A DNA stretch of 61,488 nt. Origin: JADHLJ01 sp038118725 (GTDB lineage: Bacteria > Pseudomonadota > Alphaproteobacteria > Thalassobaculales > Thalassobaculaceae). The notes under the pieces were generated by a model, which had not been told where the DNA came from, ran no database searches, and was given only the letters and a program-made list of their open reading frames with translations. Position 1 is the first letter of the stretch; each line of letters starts with the position of its first letter. Of the stretch, positions 16,240-25,201 are shown piece by piece. Location: contig JAYOIK010000025.1 of NCBI GenBank assembly GCA_038118725.1, positions 1-61,488 of the forward strand. Direction: 5' to 3'. A program made the position numbers and the translations under genes.

Positions 16240-16929
16240 TTAGACGGTTTCTCCCTTGCCTGGGGCATCCATCTTGACGACCCGGTCCACATAGATCGAC
16301 GGCGTGACGATGATCTCCGGATCCAGGCTGCCGAGCTCGACGATCTCGGGCACTTGAACGACGCATAGGTCCGCGGCCGCGGCCATGACCGGGCCGAAAT
16401 TGCGCGCCGACTTGTTGTAGACGAGGTTGCCCCAACGGTCCGATGCCTTGGCCAGAACGAAGGCGACATCACCGCGCAGGGGGTATTCGAGAACCTGCAT
16501 CCGCCCGCCGATCTCGCGAAGTTCCTTGCCCTCGGCGAGCTGCGTGCCGACACCGGTGGGCGTGTAGAACGCTCCGACGCCGGCGCCGGCGGCGCGCATA
16601 CGCTCGGACAGGGTTCCCTGGGGCACCAGTTCAAGTTCGACCTCGCCCCGGGCCCACATCTCCTCGAACACCACCGAGCCGCCGGAGCGTGGATAGGAGC
16701 AAACCACCTTGCGGACCTTGCCGTTCGCGAGCAGACCGCCAATGCCCTCGCGCCCGACCCCGGCATTGTTGGAAACAATCGTCAGATCGGTCGCCCCTTG
16801 GTCGTTCAGCGCGTTAAGCAACTCGGTCGGCATGCCGGCGCCGCCGAAACCCGAGACCAATACCGTCGCGCCGTCCTTGATGCCCTCGACCGCCGCCGCG
16901 AAGCTTTCCATGATCTTATTGATCGCCAT
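16240..16929 (-). CDS. 3-oxoacid CoA-transferase family, subunit A (orphan)
   Basis: 229 residues, family I CoA-transferase alpha subunit (ScoA/PcaI/AtoD type): VLVSGFGGAGMPT (24-35) is the CoA-binding signature, and NNAGVGREGIGGLLANGKVRK is strongly conserved. The A subunit binds the ADP part of CoA; the catalytic Glu sits in subunit B. No B subunit is present on either side: the next minus-strand gene downstream is the CmcJ-type oxygenase, and upstream is a plus-strand dehydrogenase. Either the partner lies elsewhere or the gene is a remnant, although the frame is intact and full-length. Starts at an ATG after GGAGCGGAA. Confidence 0.9.
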   Translation of the reverse strand: MAINKIMESFAAAVEGIKDGATVLVSGFGGAGMPTELLNALNDQGATDLTIVSNNAGVGREGIGGLLANGKVRKVVCSYPRSGGSVVFEEMWARGEVELELVPQGTLSERMRAAGAGVGAFYTPTGVGTQLAEGKELREIGGRMQVLEYPLRGDVAFVLAKASDRWGNLVYNKSARNFGPVMAAAADLCVVQVPEIVELGSLDPEIIVTPSIYVDRVVKMDAPGKGETV

Positions 16930-17179
16930 TTCCGTTCCGCTCCCACGCGAAGAATTTCTTAAGGTCGTTCTAAGGCGGTGGCGGCCACGCGTCCAGCGGC
17001 GCGGCGATGGATTTGATGGTTAGCGCATTTACGCTGGTTCCGGGGGATCCCGAGATACATTCAGCAAAGCCGTGCTATCTAATGGGATGAGATGTCGACG
17101 CGGATGAATTTACTGGCCTCGTGGTTCGCGAGAGGGTTAATCCGCGGGCAGCGCAGGTCATCCACCGGGGGAAACAACG

Positions 17180-18235
17180 ATGAAAGCCTATCAGATCACC
17201 GACTGGGGTCAGCCGCTCGAGGAACGCGAGGTCGCGATACCCGAGCCCAAGGGGCGGGAGGTTCTGATCAAGGTCACGGCGTGCGGGATCTGTCATTCCG
17301 ATATTCATATCTGGGACGGGTTCTTCGACATGGGGGGCGGGCGCAGGCTGACGCTTTCGGAACGGGGGCTAAACCTGCCCTTCACCATGGGCCATGAACC
17401 GCTCGGTGAGGTGGCCGGGCTCGGGCCGGACGCGAGCGGGGTGGAGATCGGCGATAAACGCGTGGTCTATCCCTGGATCGGTTGCGGTGAATGCGATATG
17501 TGCAAGCGTGACGAGGAACTGCTCTGCAACAATCCGATCACCATCGGCACCCGCCGCGACGGCGGATACGCGGAGTATCTGATCGTGCCGGACGCCAAGT
17601 ATCTGGTTCCCTATGACGGGGTGGACGTGGGCGTTGCGGCGACGGCGGCGTGTTCGGGCATCACCGCCTACAGCGCGTTGAAAAAGGTCAGCCACCTGCG
17701 CGAGGACCAGTCTCTGCTGATCATCGGCGCCGGAGGTGTCGGTCTCGCCGGGGTCGGCATGGCCAAGGCGATCGTCAAGGGCAAGGTGATCGTCGCCGAT
17801 ATCGATCCGATCAAGCGGCAAGCGGCACTGGATGCCGGCGCGGACGAAGTGATCGACAACTCGGATCCCGGCGCTCGCAAGCAATTGATGGGGCTCACCA
17901 ATGGCGGGCCGGACGGCTGTGTCGATTTCGTCGGCGCCCCCGCCAGCGTGGGGTTCGGCTTTGGGGTTTTGGCCAAGGGCGCGACCATGGTGGTCGTCGG
18001 ACTTTACGGCGGATCAATGGACCTGCCGATCTCGATGCTGCCGCTCAAGGTGGTGAACCTGATCGGTAGCTATGTCGGCACGCAACAAGACCTGGTCGAA
18101 TTGCTGGCGCTGATCAAGGACGGCAAGGTTAAGCCGGTTCCGCATGTGAAACGGCAATTGAGCGACGCGCCGATCGCGATCCAGGAGTTGCGCGAGGGCA
18201 AGGCGCTGGGCCGCTACGTGCTGATCAATTACTGA
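17180..18235 (+). CDS. zinc-dependent alcohol dehydrogenase (medium chain)
   Basis: 351 residues. GroES-like domain with catalytic zinc ligands C38 (in GICHSD) and H72/E73 (MGHEP), structural zinc cysteines C102, C105, C108 and C116, then a Rossmann domain with GAGGVGLAG. The IVADIDPIKRQAA segment ends in Asp, indicating NAD rather than NADP preference. An insertion at 51-66 precedes the GHE motif. It is preceded by a GGGGGAAAC ribosome binding site. It converges on the CaiB-type CoA-transferase with only 7 bases between. Typical substrates are primary or aromatic alcohols; none can be assigned. The 250 bases upstream hold no gene, only an uncharacterised leader. Confidence 0.9.
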   Translation: MKAYQITDWGQPLEEREVAIPEPKGREVLIKVTACGICHSDIHIWDGFFDMGGGRRLTLSERGLNLPFTMGHEPLGEVAGLGPDASGVEIGDKRVVYPWIGCGECDMCKRDEELLCNNPITIGTRRDGGYAEYLIVPDAKYLVPYDGVDVGVAATAACSGITAYSALKKVSHLREDQSLLIIGAGGVGLAGVGMAKAIVKGKVIVADIDPIKRQAALDAGADEVIDNSDPGARKQLMGLTNGGPDGCVDFVGAPASVGFGFGVLAKGATMVVVGLYGGSMDLPISMLPLKVVNLIGSYVGTQQDLVELLALIKDGKVKPVPHVKRQLSDAPIAIQELREGKALGRYVLINY

Positions 18236-18242
18236 CGCGGAA

Positions 18243-19406
18243 TCAGCTTTTCCGTCGCGCCTTCAACTCCGCGAGGATCTCCTCGCGGTTACCGTCGATT
18301 TCCGGCGGGAGTCGGTAGTCGACCCGGTTGCGGCCATCGATATGCAGCGGGCTGGCGGCGGCGAGCGATCGCCGGCCCTCGGCGTCGGTGATCCAGCGGA
18401 TCATGCCACGGGCATGCAGATTCTCGTCCTCGACCACCTCGTCGAGATCCTTGACCGAACCGCAGGGCACCCGCGCCTTGTTGAGCCGCTCCATGATGTC
18501 GGCGCGCTCCAGGGTAGAAGACCAGTCCGAGATCAATTGAGTGACGGCCTCCAGGTTTGTCACCCGGTCGGCCATGGTCGCGAAACGGGGATCATCCTTC
18601 AGCTCACCCTGGCCCATGGCGTCGAGCAGGCGATGCCAATGGGTATCGTTGTTGCAGATGATCGAGGTGTAACCATCCTTGGCCGGGAAAACGCCATAGG
18701 GCGCGATCGACAAGCCGCCATGGAAGTTTCCGGTGCGTGTCGGCACTCCGTCGCTGTCGAACATCAGGCCGAGATTGGACGCGAAGGAGGGGAACACCGC
18801 TTCCTGCATCGAGACATCGACATAGGAACCCTCACCGCTCCGCTCGCGCTTGACCAACGCCGTCATCACGCCGCCATAGAGATGGATGCCGGCGAAAAAG
18901 TCGCACAACGCCACGCCGGCCTTGACCGGTGGGTTCTCGGGAAAGCCGGTTTGGCTCATCACACCACCCATGGCCTGAACCGCGATATCCATGGCTTGGT
19001 AACCGGCATAGGGGCCGTTCTGGCCATAGCCGCTGCCGGAGGCGTAGACGATGTTCGGATTGACCTTCCTGACCGCCTCATGACCGACGCCGAGCCGGTC
19101 GACGACGCCCGGCGCGTAATTTTCGATCACCACGTCGGCGGTGGCGGCAAGCTCTAGGAAAATCTCGCGATCCGCGTCGTCCTTCAGATCCAGCACGATG
19201 CTTCGCTTGTTCGGGTTCAGCATTTTGAACGGATAGAGCGCCCCGCCCCGGGCGTTGCGCCGACGCAGATGCTCGCCCCCCGGCGGCTCCACCTTAATCA
19301 CGTCGGCCCCGGCCATGGCCATCAGAAACGTGGCGTAGGGGCCGTTGTAGATCTGGGTCATGTCGATGACGCGAATACCTTCTAGAGGATGCTTTTCGGC
19401 GGACAT
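18243..19406 (-). CDS. CoA-transferase, family III (CaiB/BaiF)
   Basis: 387 residues. N-terminal LEGIRVIDMTQIYNGPYA and ADVIKVEPPGGEHLR are family III signatures, and D140 in YQAMDIAVQA is the catalytic Asp that forms the acyl-anhydride/CoA thioester. NPNIVYASGSGYGQNGP and GVALCDFFAGIHLYGGV are also diagnostic. It moves CoA between carboxylic acids such as formyl/oxalyl, succinyl/hydroxy-acids or carnitine-type substrates. It converges with the alcohol dehydrogenase and is divergent from the LysN-like aminotransferase across 157 bases. Substrate unknown. Confidence 0.92.
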   Translation of the reverse strand: MSAEKHPLEGIRVIDMTQIYNGPYATFLMAMAGADVIKVEPPGGEHLRRRNARGGALYPFKMLNPNKRSIVLDLKDDADREIFLELAATADVVIENYAPGVVDRLGVGHEAVRKVNPNIVYASGSGYGQNGPYAGYQAMDIAVQAMGGVMSQTGFPENPPVKAGVALCDFFAGIHLYGGVMTALVKRERSGEGSYVDVSMQEAVFPSFASNLGLMFDSDGVPTRTGNFHGGLSIAPYGVFPAKDGYTSIICNNDTHWHRLLDAMGQGELKDDPRFATMADRVTNLEAVTQLISDWSSTLERADIMERLNKARVPCGSVKDLDEVVEDENLHARGMIRWITDAEGRRSLAAASPLHIDGRNRVDYRLPPEIDGNREEILAELKARRKS

Positions 19407-19563
19407 GAGAATTCCTTGCGCGGGGATGTGGCTTGATCCGAATGTTCAGTGTTAGCGCCAGTTTGCTGAATGCGCCATGGCGATGCGAAGAGGCGCGCCA
19501 GACAATCAGCCTTGGGATATAGTCGCCGCGATCAACCCGCTTACCACCATGAAGGAACCTCCC

Positions 19564-20796
19564 GTGGCCATCGATCTCGACTACAGCGAGCTTTTCCGCT
19601 CCGGCCTGCCGGCCCCCGCCAAGAAATGGGGCGGCTTTCCCCCGTACAACTTCGTCGGCGGCAACAACGACGCGCCGAGCGTGCCGGTCGAGGACATGAT
19701 CGAGGCGACCGCGGCCGTGCTTCGCCGCGAGGGATCGACATTGGCCACCTACGGCATGCAAAGCGGACCGCAAGGCTATGTGCCGTTGCGAGAGTTCGTG
19801 GCCAAAAAGCTTGTCCAACGCAGCGGCATGAATGTTTCGGCCGATGACATCTTGATCACCTCCGGCTCCAATCACGGGCTCGAACTTGTAAACGCGATTC
19901 TCTGCGAGCCTGGGGACGTGGTGCTGGTCGAACAGTTCAGCTATGGCAGCGCGTTATCCCGATTGCGCAAGTTTGGGGCGACGCCGGTGGGCATACCGCT
20001 CGACGATGACGGCATGCGCATGGATCTGCTGGCGGCCAAGTTGGCCGAACTCAAGGCCGAAGGGGTGACGCCGAAATACATTTACATCATCCCAACGATC
20101 CAGAATCCGGGCGGCAGCATTCTGCCGGAGGACCGACGCCGCGAGTTGCTGCGCCTGTCCGAGGAATATGGCGTGCCGATCCTCGAGGATGAGTGCTATG
20201 CCGATCTTCTGTGGGACGGCAAGCGGCCGGCGGCGATCGCGGCGATGGATGAGGGCGGCAACCGGGTGATTCATGTCGGCTCGTTCTCCAAGACCATCGC
20301 GCCGGCGCTCAGGGTCGGCTATGTCGCGGCGGATTGGGGCGTGCTCTCGCGCATGGTCGCGGTCAAGAATGACGGCGGCACCGGCGCGCTGGAACAGATG
20401 ATGCTGGCGGAATACTGCAACTCCAAGTTCGACGGCCATATCGATGCCCTATGCATCACCTTGAAGGGCAAGCTCGATGTCATGATCGAGGCGCTGGAGG
20501 AGAATTTCGGAACCAGCGCCGAATTCACGCCGACCAAGGGCGGGATCTTCCAGTGGATCACCCTGCCGGATCACGTGGACACCATGAAGCTGGCCCAGGC
20601 CGCCGCCGCCGAGGGGATCGCCATCAATCCCGGCCCGGAATGGGCGTCCGACGCCGAGCCGGCCCGCAACCGGTTCCGCCTCTGTTTCGGCAGCCCGACC
20701 CTGGACGAAATCCGTGACGGGGTGAAAAAACTGTCCGAGGTCTGTCACCGAGAGTTCGGCGTCCCGGTCCGCGCCGCCAATGTCGAGCGGGGATAA
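19564..20796 (+). CDS. PLP-dependent aminotransferase, LysN/2-aminoadipate type
   Basis: 410 residues, fold type I without a GntR domain. TSGSNHGLELV (PLP phosphate region), IPTIQNPGG, ILEDECYADL and the PLP lysine in SFSKTIAPALRVGYV match the MocR-like/LysN (2-aminoadipate, multi-substrate) subgroup. The GTG at 19564 is chosen because AAGGA lies 7 bases upstream; ATG 19549 (three codons inside the same ribosome binding site) and 19477 have none. It is followed after the repeat region by an MFS transporter and livHMGF on the same strand, so a role in amino acid breakdown coupled to uptake is plausible. Exact substrate unknown. Confidence 0.87.
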   Translation: MAIDLDYSELFRSGLPAPAKKWGGFPPYNFVGGNNDAPSVPVEDMIEATAAVLRREGSTLATYGMQSGPQGYVPLREFVAKKLVQRSGMNVSADDILITSGSNHGLELVNAILCEPGDVVLVEQFSYGSALSRLRKFGATPVGIPLDDDGMRMDLLAAKLAELKAEGVTPKYIYIIPTIQNPGGSILPEDRRRELLRLSEEYGVPILEDECYADLLWDGKRPAAIAAMDEGGNRVIHVGSFSKTIAPALRVGYVAADWGVLSRMVAVKNDGGTGALEQMMLAEYCNSKFDGHIDALCITLKGKLDVMIEALEENFGTSAEFTPTKGGIFQWITLPDHVDTMKLAQAAAAEGIAINPGPEWASDAEPARNRFRLCFGSPTLDEIRDGVKKLSEVCHREFGVPVRAANVERG

Positions 20797-20845
20797 AGCC
20801 GGCGTGATGATTCAGGTCGATGGCGCGAGGTCTTGCCTTTGGACG

Positions 20846-21181
20846 GGACGACGGGGCGGGAAGGTAAAATGATACCCACCGGGGATTCTCCGATGCGTCC
20901 ACTTTCACCGTCGCCCTGGCGAACGGCAGGGCCTCGATCCGCGCGGAGGATGTCAGATCAGTTCGGTCCCGCCCAAGCCCGCGATTGTCGCCGCGAGGTC
21001 CTGGCTTTCGCCAGGACGACGGGCCGGGAAGGTAAAATGATACCCACCGGGGATTCTCCGATGCGTCCACTTTCACCGTCGCCCTGGCGAACGGCAGGGC
21101 CTCGATCCGCGCGGAGGATGTCAGATCAGTTCGGTCCCGCCCAAGCCCGCGATTGTCGCCGCGAGGTCCTGGCTTTCGCCA
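20846..21181. repeat. two tandem copies of a 168-bp unit containing REPIN-like elements
   Basis: Unit 1 (20846-21013) and unit 2 (21014-21181) are nearly identical; I see only one base differing near the start (GGCGGG against GCCGGG). Each unit holds a ~50-bp spacer and an imperfect palindrome whose 29-base arms (20908-20936 with 20994-21022; 21076-21104 with 21162-21190) match at 25 of 29 positions as inverted copies of CCGTCGCCCTGGCGAA... A decayed right arm (about 20826-20855) precedes unit 1. Related elements lie at 9.03 and 55.7 kb. The open frame across it has no coding character. The 404-bp gap between the flanking genes contains nothing else I can identify. Confidence 0.88.
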
Positions 21182-21200
21182 GGGCGACGGAATTGGGTGC

Positions 21201-22427
21201 GTGACGGTGGGGCGGACGCAAGAAGCCAGCGAGGAACGTATCCCCTTCGCTCGAGTTGTCTGGCCCTTCGCGATCGCCGAGACGCTGGTCTGGGCCTGCT
21301 ATTACTATTCCTTTCCGGCGCTGCTTCCGACTTGGGAAGCTGATCTCGGGTTCACCAAGACCACTTTGACCGGCGCCTTCACTCTGTCCCTGATCGTCTC
21401 AGCGGTTCTGGCGCCGGCGGCGGGCAGGATGATCGATCACGGTCGCGGTCGCCTGGTCTTCGCCGGCGGGGCGGCGCTTTCGTCGGTCATGCTGATCCTG
21501 CTCTCGCAAGTCACCGAGGTTTGGCAGTTTTATGTTCTCTGGTTCTTCATCGGCGTCGGCATGGCCGGGTCGTTGTACGAACCCTGTTTCGCGATACTGA
21601 CCCACAGCATGGGGTCGCGAGCCCGGCGCGCGATCATTCTGGTCACCCTGGCCGCCGGATTCGCCGGTACCGTCTCCTTCCCCAGTGCTCATATCCTGAA
21701 CGGTCTGTTCGGCTGGCGGGGCACGGTCACGGTTTTCGCGCTGGTGGTGCTGCTGATCTGCGTGCCGTTGATCTTGTACGGCTGTCACTACGCCAATCAG
21801 AACGCCCGGCGCTCGGCCCCGAAGGCCAGCGTGGATGCCCGCGCGACCATGGCCGTGATGCGCACCCCGACCTTCTGGATGATCGGGATCGCCTTTACCC
21901 TCTTGGCTCTGGATCACGGGCTGGTCGTCAGCCATATGTTGCCGATCATGGCGGATCGAGGGCTCGGCGAGGATATGGCGGTGTTCGCCGCCTCGATGTT
22001 CGGGCCAATGCAGGTCGCCGGTCGCCTCGTAATGATCGCCGCCGAGCGGCATGTTTCGGTTCTGGCAATCTGTTGCGCCTGTTTCCTGTCCATGTCGCTC
22101 GCCGGGACCTCGGTTTACATGGCGACATCCGCGGCACTCTTGATCATCCCCTTCGTGGTGCTCCAGGGCGCCGGCGCGGGTGTGTTGAGCATCATCCGCC
22201 CGACCGTCGTCGCGGAACTCCTGGGACGCAAGGATTTCGGGGTGATCTCCGGGACTCTGGCGATCGGCTTCGTCGCCGGCTCGGCCCTTGCGCCGACGGT
22301 CGCCTCGCTGGTCTGGCGGGCCGGCGGCTATGACCTCGTGCTTTTGTTGACCATCGCGATACCCATGATCGCGCTGGTGTCGATTGTCGCCGCGTGGCGG
22401 TTGCAAAGACCGGTCATGTCGGACTGA
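21201..22427 (+). CDS. MFS transporter
   Basis: 408 residues with about 12 membrane helices; loop 2-3 carries GRMIDHGRGR, and a central hydrophilic loop NQNARRSAPKASVDAR divides the two six-helix halves. MFS family, probably a small organic acid or nucleobase-like carrier; substrate unknown. The start is uncertain: GTG at 21201 gives a 20-residue cytoplasmic lead to helix 1, with GTG 21207 as an alternative; the frame extends into the 168-bp repeat, so the repeat insertion may have replaced the original upstream region. The Liv permease operon begins 107 bases downstream on the same strand. Confidence 0.8.
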   Translation: MTVGRTQEASEERIPFARVVWPFAIAETLVWACYYYSFPALLPTWEADLGFTKTTLTGAFTLSLIVSAVLAPAAGRMIDHGRGRLVFAGGAALSSVMLILLSQVTEVWQFYVLWFFIGVGMAGSLYEPCFAILTHSMGSRARRAIILVTLAAGFAGTVSFPSAHILNGLFGWRGTVTVFALVVLLICVPLILYGCHYANQNARRSAPKASVDARATMAVMRTPTFWMIGIAFTLLALDHGLVVSHMLPIMADRGLGEDMAVFAASMFGPMQVAGRLVMIAAERHVSVLAICCACFLSMSLAGTSVYMATSAALLIIPFVVLQGAGAGVLSIIRPTVVAELLGRKDFGVISGTLAIGFVAGSALAPTVASLVWRAGGYDLVLLLTIAIPMIALVSIVAAWRLQRPVMSD

Positions 22428-22534
22428 ACCACCTCGATCGTGGATGGGCGATTGACCAACCATCACGCCGATTGCCCTTCCGGCCCGGTGCGCGTAGTGT
22501 CGCCGCCGCCGCGACAGATAACAAAAACGACGCC

Positions 22535-23458
22535 ATGGACTGGACGCTATTCGTCACCCAATTGCTGAACGGGCTGCAGCTCGGCGTCTTGCTGTTTTTG
22601 CTGGCGTCGGGACTGACACTGATCTTCGGGATCATGGATTTCGTCAATCTCGCGCATGGCTCGCTTTACATGGTCGGCGCCTACCTCTGCGCCACCCTGA
22701 CCCAGGCCACGGATTCCTTCGTTCTGGCGATAGTACTGGCACTACCGTTGACGGCGCTGATCGGTCTGGCGGTGGAATTCGTGGTGATCCGGCGGCTTTA
22801 CGCCCGCGATCATCTGGACCATGTCCTCGCCACCTTTGGGCTGATCCTTTGCTTCGATGCCGCTGTTCATTTACTCTGGGGGCCGGAGGGCATGGCGATC
22901 CGCTTGCCGGAGGTATTGGATGGTCAGGTCGAAATCCTGCCGGGGATCGTCTTTCCCACCTTCCGCTTGCTGATCATCGGCGTTGGGCTTCTGGTCGCGC
23001 TAGGTCTCTATTTGGTGGTCACGCGGACCCGGGCGGGGATGCTGATCCGCGCGGGTGCGTCGAACCGAACCATGATCTCGGCCCTCGGCGTCGATATCCA
23101 AACCCTGTTCACCCTGGTCTTCGCCGCCGGGGCGGCGATGGCCGGACTGGCGGGCATGATGATCGCGCCGATCACCGAGGCCAGTATCGGCATGGGTAAC
23201 GAGATCATCATCGTCGCCTTCGTGGTGATCATCATCGGCGGTATCGGTTCGATCAAGGGCGCCTTCCTGGCGGCGGTGCTGGTCGGATTGATCGACACCA
23301 TGGGCCGCTCGTTCCTGGATACCCTGCTCAAGCTGTTCATCAGCGATCAGAACGCGGAAACCGCCGCGCCGGCCCTGTCGGCGATGCTGATCTATATTCT
23401 CATGGCGGCGATCCTGGCATTCCAGCCCCAGGGCCTGTTCCCGCCGAAGGGGCGTTGA
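22535..23458 (+). CDS. livH: branched-chain amino acid ABC transporter permease LivH
   Basis: 307 residues, about 8 membrane helices. Signature LLASGLTLIFGIMDFVNLAHGSLYMVGAY near the N-terminus and GGIGSIKGAFLAAVLVGLIDT near the C-terminus are typical LivH. It pairs with LivM to form the membrane channel for branched-chain or related amino acids/amides. Start 22535 places helix 1 at residue 5; the upstream open frame is not conserved. First gene of livH-livM-livG-livF, with 4 bases to livM. No periplasmic binding protein gene lies upstream or downstream in this window. Confidence 0.93.
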   Translation: MDWTLFVTQLLNGLQLGVLLFLLASGLTLIFGIMDFVNLAHGSLYMVGAYLCATLTQATDSFVLAIVLALPLTALIGLAVEFVVIRRLYARDHLDHVLATFGLILCFDAAVHLLWGPEGMAIRLPEVLDGQVEILPGIVFPTFRLLIIGVGLLVALGLYLVVTRTRAGMLIRAGASNRTMISALGVDIQTLFTLVFAAGAAMAGLAGMMIAPITEASIGMGNEIIIVAFVVIIIGGIGSIKGAFLAAVLVGLIDTMGRSFLDTLLKLFISDQNAETAAPALSAMLIYILMAAILAFQPQGLFPPKGR

Positions 23459-23462
23459 CGGT

Positions 23463-24446
23463 ATGCAGCGTGACATGCTCTCGCCTTTGGACTGGAAACC
23501 TAAAACCTGGGCCATGGTCGTTGGCTTGGCCTTGCTGGCGCTATTGCCGGGTTACGTGGCATTCACCGAAGACACGTTCTATCTGGATCTCGCCAGCCGC
23601 CTGATGATCCTCGGCATCGCGGCGGTCAGCCTCAATCTCATTCTCGGTCATGGCGGGATGATCAGTTTCGGCCATGCCGCCTATCTCGGCATCGGTGCCT
23701 ATAGCGTCGGCATTCCCGCCTATTACGAGATCCATGATGGGTTCATCCAGATTCCCATCGCCGTTGCCTGCTCCGCCTTGTTCGCGCTGATCACCGGGGC
23801 GATCTGCCTGCGCACAAAGGGTGTGTATTTCATCATGATCACCATGGCCTTCACTCAGATGGTGTTCTTCGCCTTCGTCAGTATCGAGGAATATGGCGGC
23901 GATGACGGGCTGGTAATCGAGCTCCGGAGCGAGTTCGCCGGCCTTTTCGATATCGAGGGGGCGACGGGGCTCTACTACTTCATTTTCGCTTCGCTGTTGG
24001 CGACGCTCTATCTGGTCCACCGGATCACCCGATCCCGTTTCGGCATGGTCATCGAGGGCGCGCGCGGCAATGAGCGGCGCATGCACGCGATCGGCTACGA
24101 TACCTATCGGTATCGGCTGGTATGCTACGTGATCGCCGGCGCGATTTGCGGTTTCGCGGGCGCGCTGCTGGGCAATTTCACCAATTTCATCAGTCCCGAG
24201 ATGATGGACTGGACCGCGTCCGGAGAGCTGATCTTCATGGTGGTTCTCGGCGGCACCGGAACCCTGTTCGGGCCAATACTCGGGGCCGCCGCCTTCGTGC
24301 TTCTGGAGGAGTGGCTGTCGGCGATCACCATCTACTGGCATTTCCTGTTCGGCGCGCTTTTGATCCTGGTGGTGCTGTTCTGGCGTGGCGGGCTCAACGG
24401 GTTGATTGACTGGATCGGGAGGGCGGCATGGCGCAAGCGCTCCTGA
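23463..24446 (+). CDS. livM: branched-chain amino acid ABC transporter permease LivM
   Basis: 327 residues, about 9-10 membrane helices, with the LivM signatures SLNLILGHGGMISFGHAAYLGIGAY and MVIEGARGNERRMHAIGYDTYRYRL, the EAA-like cytoplasmic loop that contacts the ATPases. It ends 19 bases inside livG, and starts 4 bases after livH, so the operon is tightly packed. Function as for LivH: translocation channel in the cytoplasmic membrane. Confidence 0.94.
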   Translation: MQRDMLSPLDWKPKTWAMVVGLALLALLPGYVAFTEDTFYLDLASRLMILGIAAVSLNLILGHGGMISFGHAAYLGIGAYSVGIPAYYEIHDGFIQIPIAVACSALFALITGAICLRTKGVYFIMITMAFTQMVFFAFVSIEEYGGDDGLVIELRSEFAGLFDIEGATGLYYFIFASLLATLYLVHRITRSRFGMVIEGARGNERRMHAIGYDTYRYRLVCYVIAGAICGFAGALLGNFTNFISPEMMDWTASGELIFMVVLGGTGTLFGPILGAAAFVLLEEWLSAITIYWHFLFGALLILVVLFWRGGLNGLIDWIGRAAWRKRS

Positions 24447-25201
24447 CGGTCGACAGGCTCTATAAGAGCTTTGGCGGGGTGACCGCGACCGACAATGTCG
24501 ATCTGGAGGTGATCCCCGGCGAGATTCACGCGATCATCGGGCCCAACGGCGCGGGAAAGACCACCCTGGTAACCCTGCTGTCCGGAGAACTCCGACCCGA
24601 CGCGGGGAGCGTGCGGTTCGATGGCCGGGCGATCACCGCCTTGCCGGCCCATGCCCGCGCGCGGCTCGGCATCGCGCGATCATTCCAGATAACCAGCCTG
24701 ATGCTGGACATGACGGCACTGGACAACGTGGCGCTGGCGGTTCAGGCGCGATCCGGCCATTCCTTTCGTTTCTGGGCCGACGCGCGCCGGGACCGCGACC
24801 TCGCCGAGGCGGCAATGGCGGGACTAGAAGCGGTGGGGCTGGCCGACCGCGCCGGCCAGACCGCGCGGGCCCTGTCTCACGGCGAGCACAGATTGCTGGA
24901 AATCGCGATGGCGCTGGCCACCAAGCCGCGGCTGTTGTTGCTGGACGAGCCGATGGCGGGAATGGGGGTCGAGGAAGCCCAGCGCATGATCGGTTTTCTC
25001 GCCGGCCTGAAGGGCGAGAAGAGCATGCTTCTGGTCGAACACGACATGGACGCGGTCTTCGCGTTGGCCGACCGGATCACGGTGCTGGTGAACGGTCGGG
25101 TGATCGCCTCGGGTCCGCCGGAAGCCATTCGCCGGGATGACGCGGTGCGCCGCGCCTATCTCGGCGACGAGGCGGTCGCGGATGGTGGGGGTGCCGGCTG
25201 A
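24428..25201 (+). CDS. livG: branched-chain amino acid ABC transporter ATP-binding protein LivG
   Basis: 257 residues. Walker A GPNGAGKTT at 38-46, Q-loop near SFQITSL, signature ALSHGEHRLLEIAMAL (a SHGEH variant of LSGGQ usual in LivG), Walker B LLLLDEPMAGM and switch histidine in VEHDMDAVF. The ATG at 24428 has a GGGAGG ribosome binding site inside livM. Its TGA shares an A with the ATG of livF (TGATG, 25199-25203). Energises transport with LivF at the inner face of the membrane. Confidence 0.95.
   Translation: MAQALLTVDRLYKSFGGVTATDNVDLEVIPGEIHAIIGPNGAGKTTLVTLLSGELRPDAGSVRFDGRAITALPAHARARLGIARSFQITSLMLDMTALDNVALAVQARSGHSFRFWADARRDRDLAEAAMAGLEAVGLADRAGQTARALSHGEHRLLEIAMALATKPRLLLLDEPMAGMGVEEAQRMIGFLAGLKGEKSMLLVEHDMDAVFALADRITVLVNGRVIASGPPEAIRRDDAVRRAYLGDEAVADGGGAG

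Noticed and set aside
20846..21190. CRISPR array
   Set aside because: Only two long direct copies without short alternating spacers and no cas genes.
20833..21204. 123-residue frame across the 168-bp tandem repeat
   Set aside because: The peptide merely repeats with the DNA unit and matches no family; the DNA structure explains it.
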